Assembly (NCBI GenBank): GCA_948567375.1 | Contig: OX419755.1 | Location: 81,672,218 to 81,736,217, forward strand | Length of the DNA: 64,000 nucleotides | Direction of reading: 5' to 3' | Source of the DNA: Lunularia cruciata | Lineage: Eukaryota > Streptophyta > Marchantiopsida > Lunulariales > Lunulariaceae | Shown: one piece after another, positions 34,950-45,492 of the stretch | Layout: every line of letters begins with the position of its first letter | Numbering within the stretch: position 1 is the first letter of the stretch | The notes under the pieces: generated by a model | The model's input: only the letters and a program-made list of their open reading frames with translations | What the model was told of the DNA's origin: nothing | Database searches by the model: none | Program-made: the position numbers and the translations under genes

Positions 34950-36290
34950 ATTGAGCTGACTAGCAATATATGAGTGTTTTGACATCCCTATCAATATAGT
35001 GACATGGAAAAAGCATTGATTTAGAGCCAGAGTAGAGATCTTTTTGAGAGTAGAGACCTTTTTGAGGCTGGTTTGGTAGAGATTTCACATAGGGAGTATA
35101 TGTTAGCTATAGTGATGCCAACCAAGAAGGATACACATGGCAATTGCAAAAATAGGTGGATGTGTGGAGATTATTTTCCTATCAACTAACAAATTAGGAT
35201 TGATCAATATGCCATGCCTATAGCAAAAGAGATCTTTGATGTGATTGGGCATGCAAAGGTCTTCAGTACTTTAGATTTTTGAGCGGGATATCATTAGTTG
35301 CTAATCAAGGAGGAGGATAAGTCCAAGACACCATTTTGGACTATTGATCCTCACGGTAAGGATGTGTTATATCAATGGAGATTCTTACTATTTGGGTTAG
35401 AGAACACTCTTGCCGAGTTCCAAAGGATCATGGATAGGATCCTAGCTGGATTGTATTTTGTATGGTGCTATATTGATGACATTTTGGTCTATAGCACTAC
35501 TGTGGAGGAGCATGAGACACATTTGTTTGAGATGTTTGAGAGATTGAGATCTCATGGACTCAAATTACATCATAGGAAGTGTAGATTCTTCCATAAGCAA
35601 GTTGAGTATTTAGGTCACACTATCTACCCTGGAGGACTTGGTGTTTAATAGACCAAGGTGGAGGTTATTGCACGTATTCCTTGGCTAACGGATATGAATA
35701 AAGTGCTAGTATTCCTCAGGTTGGCAAACTTCTATTATGGCTATGTTAGAGGATTTTGTGTCATTACCAAGGCCTTGACAAAGTTGCACAAGCTCACCAA
35801 GGAGTGGTGTTGAGGAGATGAGCAAAAGAGAGCTTTTCTAGAGCTCAAGGAGAGGTTGGGATCTGCTCCTATTTTGCGGAGACCAATTAGAGGACAACCA
35901 TTTTAGGTTCACATTGATTGGAGTATGTTGGGGCTTGGAGCAGTGCTCACCCATCATGATAATGAGGAGAAGGAGTTTGTGGTGTTGGCCTATGCTAGTC
36001 ACTCCAACAATTCAGTGGAAGCAAAGTATAGTTCATATTAGAGAGAGTGCTTGGCAACAATATGGACAACATCACATTTCTGATGTTACTTATTTGGTAA
36101 CCCCTTTACTCTCATCATTGATCATCGACCATTGAAGTGGTTAATGGAGTCTTACAAGCTTTTGGAGAAGCTTGCACGATGGGCTCTAAGTTTACAATAG
36201 TATGATTTCTTGGTTATTCATAGACCTGAAGTGGTGAATCGTGATGCAAATGAGTTGAGTAGAAACCCATGTCCCTACCAATAGGATCAA
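34950..36290 (+). pseudogene. RT-RNase H relic of element C
   Basis: Seen in translation: GLVEISHREYMLAIVMPTKK, KVFSTLDF, FLLFGLENTLAEFQRIMD, CYIDDILVYS (the catalytic box near 35470), then RNase H text HIDWSMLGLGAVLTHHDN, IIDHRPLKWLMES, LARWALSLQ and ANELSRNPCP. Stops at several conserved Gln/Trp codons (TAG or TGA for CAG or TGG) are consistent with C-to-T decay. The longest open piece is 116 codons (35298-35648). Confidence 0.85.
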
Positions 36291-36559
36291 ACCAAAGCAT
36301 ATTAGCATGGTGAGATAGATGAGGAGATGGTGCCAAGTTGGCATGCATCTACCTTTCTTTGTATATTTTTTGAGGCTTTGGTGGTATCTCTCTCAATGCA
36401 TACAAGAGGAGTTATAGAGATCACAGATCTAGAGAGTGGAGATAGTGGTACAATTCAACAAGACATTCATGATGATGTCTTAGTGATGGATTATCCTTGC
36501 ATTGGTGTTATGGGTGGCATAGTTGGTGTTGAGGAGAGAGATCATGTTCTTTGACAAGC

Positions 36560-37650
36560 CAAGCAGTTCAGATTGAAGGGCAAACACTTTCTTCATGTTT
36601 GAGAGGATGGTAGAGTGTGAGTAGTACCACTTCCATCTTAGAGACCGCAATTGGTTTATCATGCTCATGAGGAGCTAGAACATTTTGGAGTAATGCATAG
36701 ATATAGTGTACTCTAGAGTCATTATTGGTGGCATAATATGCAGACCAATGTATAGTAGTTTGTTACCAGATGTGTGGTTTGTGACCAAGTTAGAGCATCA
36801 TTCAATGCTCCTATGCCACAATTACACTAATTACCTATCATGGGATTGGATTACTTGGAGTTTGGACTTGCTGGATTTTTATCATTGATTCTAAGACATC
36901 ATTAGTATGTTTTGGTGATGGTGGAGCACTTCTCCAAGTAGATTGAGTTGGTGGCACTTCTTGACAAGTCTAATGAAGGGATGTTGTACTCATTCTTGGA
37001 TCAAGTTCTCAGTCATTTTGGTGCATCAATTGAGGTTTTGACTGATCAGGGTATAGAGTTCTTGGGGATTTTTAGATCTTGTGTGATAAGGCTTTGATTG
37101 ATCATCATACTACCTCTTGAGATCACCTTGAGCTAGATGACTTAGCAAAGAGAGTGGTTCAAACGGTGAAGAGAGGAGTGCGGAAGTATGGTTTGCAAAG
37201 ATACCATTTGGGAGATTGGGATCTCTAATTACCTTGGTTGGCCATGGGCTATTGATTCAACAAGCAAGCCTCCTTAACATCCTTCTTACCTTACTTTCTA
37301 CTTTATGGACAAGATCCAAATACCTACAACTATTCATTGAGATGCTACTATAGTTTTGGACTTGGATGATCTAGATATATGGATGAGAGCATGTTCTCAA
37401 CGAGTAGAGATCTTTTGGAGAGCAATGCCTATGGCCTTTGAGAACTTGGTGATTGCTTAGCATAAGAATACCTTATGCTATGTTACCATTTGAGGAGGAG
37501 CTTATAGGATTTATATCAATCCGTTGATTTCATCCAAGTGACTATGTATATCTACAACAGATAACACTAATGACACTTGATGTTTTTATAGGCCGCACTA
37601 TCTTGAGAGTGCATGAGGTTTTGCCATCTAGAGTCCTTGTGTTTAGAAGG
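36560..37650 (+). pseudogene. Integrase relic of element C
   Basis: Text of the zinc-binding N-domain (HAHEELEHFGVMHRYSVL, then CVVCDQVRASFN) lies near 36660-36810. The core follows (VMVEHFSK, EVLTDQGIEFLG, then DDLAKRVVQTVKRG near 37140). In the last segment the family's catalytic Glu position reads Lys. Stops interrupt every frame. Confidence 0.7.
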
Positions 37651-38069
37651 ACATGATGGTGTTGTTTGGAAGGATCATGTGCACAATTGTGCACCATGCC
37701 ACCTTCCAAACATTGATGGTACTATAGGCTCAAGCTTGGTACTTGTACGTGCAAGCTTGTAGTGTATTTTATGTAGCTCTTCTAGTGGATTTGCTACTTT
37801 GTTAGTGTGTGATAGTTGTTTGAGAGGATGACATATGGCATGTTTGATTCCTCCCCTTACGATGATTCCTCAAGGATAATGGTTATGTCTTAGATGTACT
37901 TGACCTATAGCTAGTTCACGCTTTATATGGTATAGATTGTAGAGAAGCAATTAATGATAGGGCTCACTAGCACCCGGCCTCCTAATCTTTGCCCACCATA
38001 GTGTATACCATATATTAGAGTAGATGGCTATCTAGAGTTAGAGGGACCTAATTGCCAACTAGGGAGGCA

Positions 38070-38171
38070 ATTGTAGCACTTTAGAGTTCATGTATGACTT
38101 ATGTGTGAGTTGTGCTTCTATAGTGTATGATGTTGACATTGATATATATTGTATAACAATGTATATATGCA
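38070..38171 (+). repeat. Direct repeat, left copy (about 100 bp)
   Basis: The sequence from GCACTTTAGAGTTCATGTATG to AATGTATATATGC is repeated at 38626-38724 with few differences. The second copy lies exactly at the junction between the truncated 3' LTR of C and the inverted copy of C, marking a rearrangement breakpoint. Confidence 0.8.
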
Positions 38172-38625
38172 CAACAATTGTCATGCCATTTGTAGCATTG
38201 CATCTAGATTGCTTGGACATTAGAGTAGTAGTGTTGGTAGTTAGATATATTTTGGCAATTACTCATAGACTACTTGTTGACGGTCATACTTCATGTTTGG
38301 AGTACTAACTACATAATATAGCTCATTGTCACTTGCACCATTTGTATTGTTGGATATGGCATCAATGGGACCGTTAGGGTTAGAGACCTAGGCCAAGTTC
38401 AAGGTGTATAATTTCAAAGTCCAGCTCCAGAGAGCTCACTTTTCTGATATTGAGCCTTTGAGTTCTTGGCTATGGCGGACAAAGGCCAACAAGTATCACC
38501 TAGATTCTCTTAGCTAGAGTAGGTGTGGCTTGATTGTAATCAATGCCCACTTTTTGGCTCATTATTGAGTGGAAATTCAAGTATTGATCTGATTGAGTGT
38601 GATTTGAATTGAGAATAAATTGATT

Positions 38626-38724
38626 ATTGTTGCACTTTAGAGTTCATGTATGACTTATATGTGAGTTGTGCTTCTATAGTGTGATGTTGACAATGATGTA
38701 TGTTGTATAGCAATGTATATATGC
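38626..38724 (+). repeat. Direct repeat, right copy at a rearrangement junction
   Basis: It matches 38070-38171. To its left the 3' LTR of C stops abruptly. To its right minus-strand gag sequence of the inverted copy begins. Confidence 0.8.
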
Positions 38725-38782
38725 CCTATAATGTAATTTAGAGATCAATTCTATCTCCATAGCTCAATCTCCTCCAAGTGAG

Positions 38783-39520
38783 TGTAATACCAAGGGTTAG
38801 CCATATGATCTAGATGTGAAATTTGGTTTGGTAATATCTAGAATGATGTTATACATGATGGTCAAAATAGATCAGATAGAAGTATCACCAAAAGAGTACT
38901 TCTACTAATAGGGCAGAAACCAAAATAGACTTGAGAACCTTAGAACCAATAGCAAGACATATGATTTAAAGGTGAGAATTGGTTTGGTAACATCTGGAAG
39001 GATGTTACACATGATGTACTAAACAGATCAGAAAGAGGTATCACCAAAAGGGGACTTCTACTAATAGAGTAGGAACCAAAATATGCCTAAAATCTTTGAA
39101 GGCAATTTCGGATGCCTAAACGGATGAATTAGGCTTCTAAAATGTGCAGATTCCCCCCCCAATGGATGAAAGGCTGGCCTTCCCTCCCCCTTGCTTTGTC
39201 TCATCTAGAGCTTTCCAACAGTACCTTACTCACGTGATTCTGAGATTCCTATAGGAAGATTCCCTAAAAGATTCCCTTCGGTCAAAGCTTGTTTGACCAA
39301 CCAGATAGGACCTAGACCAGACAGGTCATCCATCCAAGTAAGTAATCCAAGGGTGGAGCTTTCTGACATGTCACCTATCTGTGTCCCTAATCCTATGGTG
39401 GAGCTTCCTTGGAGGAGATCCTCTTTGTCTATATAATAAAGAGAAGGTGCTCCCTTGGGGCATCGATGTTTGAGTGTGCAATCTGTGTTATCTCTCTTCT
39501 CTTGTCCTCGGAGTATTAGA
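38783..39520 (+). mobile_element. Solo LTR of family A (738 bp) with 5-bp TSD
   Basis: It starts TGTAATACC and ends GTATTAGA (CA mutated to GA). It is flanked by GTGAG at 38778-38782 and 39521-39525. Removing it restores the gag text of the inverted element C across the junction. A TATATAATAAAGAG box lies near 39431, and the two start-proximal repeats of about 160 bp are present. Confidence 0.88.
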
Positions 39521-40031
39521 GTGAGCTCTCTTAAACTCATGATAGTCATCCATCAACAAACCATCCAAGTGTTGAAACAACATGGTACAACATGGTACCG
39601 ATTGTACCCAAGTAGCACCTAGGGTGTTTAGAGGCCCCATAAATCTTGTCCATGTCCCACAACAACGGTGCAAACACAACAAGTACACTCTTAATTGAAT
39701 TAGCTCTTGTATCAAACTTCAACTCAAAGTCAATCTCCTCCCTCATTGGGATTTGAAATACAAGTTGACATTGAGTGCCACTCTAGGTAAACCCGTTATG
39801 TACTATAGCACTATCTCCTCTAGTATCCCCAAAGAACTTTATCATGATGAAATAACTCAAACCACAATTGTAACCATTGCAAGTGTCCCACCAAGAACTA
39901 CCACCAAGTGCCACCACCAAGTATCACCACCAATTGAACACCACTCACTAATTGTAATCTTCCGAGGATAGGAGACTTGAAAAGAAACACAAAAGAAGAA
40001 ATACACAATTTCACAATCATCCTCCAATACC

Positions 40032-42696
40032 TATAATAGAGCTAGCCATATGATCTAGATGTGAAATTTAGTTTGGTAATATTTGGAATGATGTTTTACA
40101 TGATGGTCAAAATAGATCATATAGAAATATCACCAAAAGAGTATTTCTACTAATAGAGCAATGTGGTACCCATATTTTTCATTTTGGACGAGTTTAGAAG
40201 AAGAAGTGCCTTGATGAAACCAAATTGAAACCAAATGGAGAAGAAATGAGTGGAAACCTGTGTTTTGATCAAGCTCAAGGAAGTCTACTCTGTGTTAGAG
40301 GAAGAAGGACTCAGATTGGATCAGATCCAAAGAAGCTTACTTCATGTCAAAGGAGGAAAAAACTCGGATCAGACGCCGAAGGAAGGCAAACCCGAAGGAG
40401 GAAGGGAAGTTGCAAGTCAGGATTCTTGCGGGGGCTATATATCAGTGAAGACAAGTCCAAATCATGTGTGCTATATCTCGTTGGAAACATCTCGTTCAGG
40501 GCTTTCCATTGTTACCAAAATCGCAAAGTTTGAAGGTCTATACAAGAAGTTACAAGCATTTGAAGTTTTGGGAGTAGATGTACAAAGTAGTTTAATGTCT
40601 TCGGGTTGGTGTCTTTGGGTCAATGTGACTTCGGACTTCGGACTTCGGACTTACATGACTTTGGGTCAAAAGAATTCACCTCAAGATAAATATTATTCAA
40701 CCCGAGGTAGTTGGACCTTGGAGTGCAGTGAAGGTGACTTTGAGAGTTTTGCCAGAGGGATCAGAGGAAGTTAGAGTAGGGAAAGAAGATAGTTAGGATA
40801 CCCATGACTTCAATTTCAATTCTGATTGAATATTAAACATGAATTGAAGGAGAAGTAGCAATAGTGAATATACCCGAAGTGCAAGATCAGACAATAAGTG
40901 TCTTCCGGTCAGTAACATGAGTGATTAGGGGAAAGTGGATTATAAATTGAAGGTGTAAATAGTGTACCCATGCTTTCAATTACAACTCTTGATGAGGATA
41001 TAATAGAATTAGCAAAGGAATTGATAGTAATGAAACCTGAAGTAAGAGAGATAGGAGTGCATGTGTCTTTGGATTTGACATTTGACACTTTAGAGAAGAG
41101 TGGGTTGGGAGATAGAGATTTAGAAGGCTTAATTATGATAGGAATTGCAGATCAGGAAAGAGAACTGTTAGATTTGGTAGAAGATGTAGGCGTTATGAAA
41201 CCCGAGGAAAGAGTAGTAGGAAGTAAAGTTACTTCGGGTTTGGATTTGAAAGCCGAGGAAGAAGTAGACATTGGATCGGACTAGTAATAGTTTTGAGATA
41301 TGAAGAGGCAAATATGAAGAGGCAGATATGAAGAGGTGCATTGTCATTTCGGATCTACAAGTTGGTAGAGTTGTTAAGAAGTAGTACATTAAGAAGATAA
41401 CTGTCGATTGCTTCACTATTTAAGAGTGGCATTCGCAGTCTTATGTTGTTTAGTGATCATTATTTTTGAGAATAAATAAAGCAAAGTGCTCTAAAGCAGT
41501 GCTCATTGCTTGAGCTTGATTCCAAGTATCAACATCGTGATTGTGTTTGTGAGTGTGTGGAGAATTTTGAAGTGCAAGTAAGTGTGCTTGTTGGATGTTT
41601 GATTCCGTAGCCTTGATCTTCATTTTGTGTGTTTGATCCTGAGTGAAGTGCAATCGGAGCAATGCCTTGACAGATCTGAGAGGAATTGTAGTGTTGGTAG
41701 TATTTTGCATTTGTGAGTGCAATGCAAAGTTGATGTGAAGCAATTTAGATCAAGGAAGTTGTGCCTTCAGTGGAGGGGTGGAACACAATTCTGAGGCGAA
41801 GTTGTTTTGTAGTAAGTGCCGTTTTTGGGAGAGCTTGAATCATCACAATCAAGATTATTTGGAAAGATTTGATGGAGTTGTGATTAAGGAGTGTGAATTT
41901 GTGAAAAGATTGCGAGTCAATGCTTGTTACTCTCTTCTGGGTGTGATTTCTACCTGAGAGACTAAAGAAGAACTCAAGAAGAACTACATTGTTATTTTTT
42001 GACTTTGTATTTGACCAATTCTGAATTGTATCTCTGCGGGAACAAACTTTACTTACCCGATTACCACAAAAGTGATATTTGCCGGGTTGTCACAAGTAGA
42101 AACTAAAATAGACTTGAAAACCTTAGAACCCATAGCTAGACATATGATTTAAAGGTGAGAATTGGTTTGGTAACATCTAGAAGGATGTTACACATGATGG
42201 ACTAAGCAGATCAAAAAGAGATATCACCAAAAAGAGACTTCTACTAATAGAGTAGGAACAAAATATGCTTGAAATATTTGAAGGTAATTTTGGGGGCCTA
42301 AATGGATTAATTAGGCCTAAAAAATGTGCAGATTCTCCTCCAATAAAGACAAGGTTGACCTTTTTTCATCTTAGTTTGTCTCATCAAGAGCTTTCCAACG
42401 GTACCTTACCCATATGATTCTGAGATTCCTATAGGAAGATTCCCTAAAAGATTCCCTCTGGTCAAAGCTTGTTTGACCAAACCAGATAGGACCTAGACCA
42501 ACATGTCACCCATCCAAGTAAGTAATCCAAGGGTGGAGCTTGCTGACAAGTCACCTATCTGTGTGCCTAATCTTATGGTGGAGCTTCCTTGGAGGAGATC
42601 CTCTTTGTCTATATAATAAAAAGAGCATGCTCCTTTGGGGCATCGGATGATTGAATGTGAAATATGTGTTTTCTCTCTTGTCCTTGGAGTATTACA
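40032..42696 (+). mobile_element. Solo LTR of family A, forward, nested in the reverse LTR
   Basis: The pieces 40032-40161 and 42095-42696 together make one family A LTR (start TATAATAG, mutated TG, end GTATTACA). Flanks are ATACC (40027-40031) and GTACC (42697-42701), a 5-bp TSD with one change. It splits the reverse LTR at 40031/42697. Confidence 0.78.
40162..42094. mobile_element. Long solo LTR (1.93 kb) of a fourth family, innermost insert
   Basis: It begins TGTGGTACCC and ends GGGTTGTCACA, an imperfect terminal inverted repeat with TG..CA ends. It lies in the middle of a family A LTR. Flanks are AGCAA (40157-40161) and AGTAG (42095-42099), a decayed 5-bp TSD. Open frames at 40225-40533, 40250-40774 and 40970-41284 are relatively long but lack a domain and are probably chance frames. 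A TATTTAAG box near 41419 fits a plus-strand promoter. A long element with no ORF and these ends is best read as a solo LTR. Confidence 0.65.
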
Positions 42697-44620
42697 GTAC
42701 CCCAAAGGAGCACCTTGATTGTATTATACAACAAAGAAGACTCCTCCAAAGGAAGCTCCACTCTTGGATCAAATACATAGATTGGTGACATGTAAATGAG
42801 CGTTGCACTTAGAATAGTTGCATGCATGAGTGACATGCTTATTTTGATCCTATTTGGTTGGTCAAACCATCTTTGACCAAATAGAATCTTTAGAGAATCT
42901 TCTTGTAGGAATCTCCAAATCATGTGGGTGAGGTATGTTAGAAAGCTCTCAATGAGACAAACTTAGGGGATGGAAAGGCCAACCTTTCTTCCATTTGGAG
43001 GAGGGGGGGGGGAGATTCGCTACATTTTCAAGCCTAATTCATTCGTTTAGGCCTTCAATATTGGCTATGAAGTTTCCAAGCTATTTTTGGCTCTTGCACT
43101 ATTAGTAGAAATCCTCTTTTGGTGACACCTCTATCTGAACTACCTAGCCTATCATGCATAACATCCTTCCAAATGTTACCAAGCCAATTTCTACCTCTAG
43201 ATAATATGTCTAACTTTTACGATTACAACTTTAAGCTATTTTTGGCTCTTGCCCTATTTGTAAAAGTACCCTTTTGGTGACATCTCTGTCTTGTCTACCT
43301 AGCCCATCATACATAACATCCATCCAAATGTTACCAAACCAATTTTCAACTCTAGATGATATATCTAGCCATTGGTATTACAATAATGTAACTCTAACTA
43401 CAACAACTATACGAGGAGAAGTAGTGGCCTTTAATCTATCATTACAACATGTATTCTCACCATCTATAGGTCATCACTTCTTGATTCACTAGAGAGGAAC
43501 ATAGATTGTCTGATTGGTCATCACTCCAACTTCACTATCGAGAGCACATCAGAGCACCAATGCTCTCAAGTCAAGGCACCTCACCCAAACATGGTGCACA
43601 AATAGAAAGTAGAGAATAGAGGAGATCCAATCATAAGAAATCTCAAAGAATACTCTCCATCTATAAATCAACACCAGACTAAATTTATGACCATTTGACA
43701 TTTGACATAACTATAGTATATATTTCTCAACTACAATGATCACCAAGGATGAGATCAAACTTCCTCTAGCCAAAATTTGACATAAATCCTCTACCAAATC
43801 TGATATAAAATCTGACATAGTTTGTTGACTACCAAATTCTCCACTAAACCTCCTTTTGAGCCAAATTGGAAGGATGGAGATCTCCAAATCTCTAATTCAT
43901 GGAGATGGTTTGCTACTCTAACTTCAATTTTGCATTTTGAGTTCAACTTGCACCAAATTGGTCTTACTTTCACCTCTTGAGTTCAAATTGAACACTACAG
44001 CTTGAAATTGACTCCATTTTCATTGCAATTTGGCTAGCACTTTTGCACACAATCATTCTCAAGGAAATCCAAACCACAATTGAGGTAGCAATTATCAACC
44101 AAACTTGGAGATACCACCAACCCCCTTAGTTTTTGCATCCTATTTCCCCTTGACTTTCACTTCTCTAATGTAATCAATTCTTCATCAACTTGAATCAACT
44201 CTAATCAAATTAGTACTTGATCATTCACTCAACAATCTACCAACATCTGGGCACTAATTATAGTCAAACTACACCCACTCTAGCTAAGAGACTCTAAGTG
44301 ATGCTTGTCGGCCTTTGTCCACCATGACCAAAAACTTGAAAGCTCAACATCAAAGAAGTAAACTCTTTGGAGCTGCACTTTGAAGGTATACCTTTGATTT
44401 TGACCTAGATTTTCAACCCTAATGGTCCTATTGATGCACCCTTGATAGTATGAACAATGCAAGTGAAGGTGGGTCCCACTATATGATCAATACTCCAAAC
44501 ATGAAATCAAATTACCAACAAGTAGTTATTAAGTAACTATCAAAATACCTCTTACTACAAACACTAATAGTTCAGTGTTTGAGCGATCTAGCTTTGACAT
44601 CACAAATATTGTAACATACA

Positions 44621-44978
44621 CAACACCAAAGTCATTCCTTTGGAAATATTACAACTACAAATTACAACTATGAATTTGAATTACACTATGAGGTTGTAGA
44701 TAACTAAGGTACTTCCTTTGAAATACTATGTACAAGACCAAAGACATTCATCATGAAGTTGAGGTGTAGGGCTCAAGTCCTTCTTCCTAAGAACTAAGCA
44801 TAGGGCCAAAGGTACTCACTCAACTCTTAAATTGTAGTTACCAAGGTATCTTCCCCACGAGTAATGTCTTTGGCTAGAGGTTCAAGCTAAGAGCTACTAA
44901 CTTTGCATTGAAGTAGGTGTAACCACTCCTTGGTCCACTCCAAGTACTTGGTGATACACATTAGGTAAGTATCATAGA
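44621..44978. other. Spacer with short internal similarity, no gene
   Basis: The motif CCTTTG(G)AAATA and phrases like GACCAAAGACATTC and GGGCCAAAGGTACTC recur. No coding frame is seen. It separates the inverted element C from element B. Confidence 0.4.
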
Positions 44979-45492
44979 TGTAACAATATGGAGTGTATTA
45001 GATAAGTTAGTTGAGACTAAGGAAGTAGGAAAGAGTCCAAATTAGCCAATAGTTATAAGAATACTCTAGAAGCATCTAGGAAGCTACTTGGTACCTTCCA
45101 ATTGTTGGGTAATGTACATGCCAAGTGGTGACTTCTAGGAGGAAGCTTCTTGGGAAGCTTCCCGATTAACTTAACTTGCATACCAAGTAGGTAAATTTTA
45201 TAAGAAAATTTCTAGAGAAACTTCCAAGTAGCTTAGCTTGCATACCAAATAGGCAACTTCTAGAAGGAAGTTTCTTGAGAAACTTCCCCGGTTAACTTGG
45301 CTTGCATTCTAGGAAGATGGCTTTTAGGAAGCTCCTTGAGAAGGTTATCAAGAGCTTTGTATCTTCCCTATAAATACCAAAGCCCAAGCTCATGCTAAGC
45401 ATTCAGAGTTTCCCTCATTCAAGTATCTCAATTTGATCTTCCACTTGGTCTTTCATTCTCCTATTTCTGTCCTTGGTCTTGATCTTTTTACA
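44979..45492 (+). repeat. 5' LTR of element B (family B)
   Basis: It aligns with 94-495 on the minus strand. It is rich in GAAGCTTC-like palindromic hexamers, with several units of about 55 bp built around CTTGCATACCAA.TAGG and AACTTC. A TATAAATACC box lies near 45371. Confidence 0.82.

Larger units (their letters stand above)
29570..38625 (+). mobile_element. Ty3/gypsy LTR retrotransposon C, about 9 kb, decayed
   Basis: It starts with the tail of a polyprotein (QQISPRFS-like, stop near 29620) and LTR-like sequence (about 29620-30990). Then come gag (31080-34500, with stops), RT-RNase H (34950-36290), integrase (36560-37650), a long 3' spacer, the same polyprotein tail near 38480-38520 and the first about 105 bp of a 3' LTR (38520-38625 against 29617-29745). 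RT and RH are those of the bryophyte/lycophyte-type gypsy lineage (RSNNAAEAKYSSY-like, HRPLKWLMES). Exact LTR borders were not fixed. Confidence 0.75.
39953..43382 (-). mobile_element. Solo LTR of family A, reverse orientation, split by nested inserts
   Basis: The outer pieces are 39953-40031 and 42697-43382. It starts TGTAATCTTCCGAGGATAG on the plus strand and ends GGTATTACA. Flanking 5-mers are CTAAT (39948-39952) and ATAAT (43383-43387), one mismatch apart. It lies within the inverted element C. Confidence 0.75.
38725..44620 (-). mobile_element. Inverted partial copy of element C, carrying nested solo LTRs
   Basis: Read on the minus strand: polyprotein tail (about 44620-44285), LTR-like sequence (about 44280-43383), then gag (39952-39521 and 38782-38725). 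The pieces are separated by inserted family A LTRs. Example matches: GTGGGACATGGACAAGATTTATGGGGCCTC on the minus strand (about 39660) with 31193, and AGAGTGGGTGTAGTTTGACTATAAT (about 44275) with 29625. The order tail, LTR, gag is the same as at 29.57-31.4 kb, which suggests a head-to-tail tandem element before inversion. Confidence 0.75.

Noticed and set aside
40225-41284. Open frames of 89-174 codons as a host gene
   Set aside because: They fall wholly inside a sequence with LTR-like ends and TSD-like flanks and show no domain. They are retained only as a point to test.
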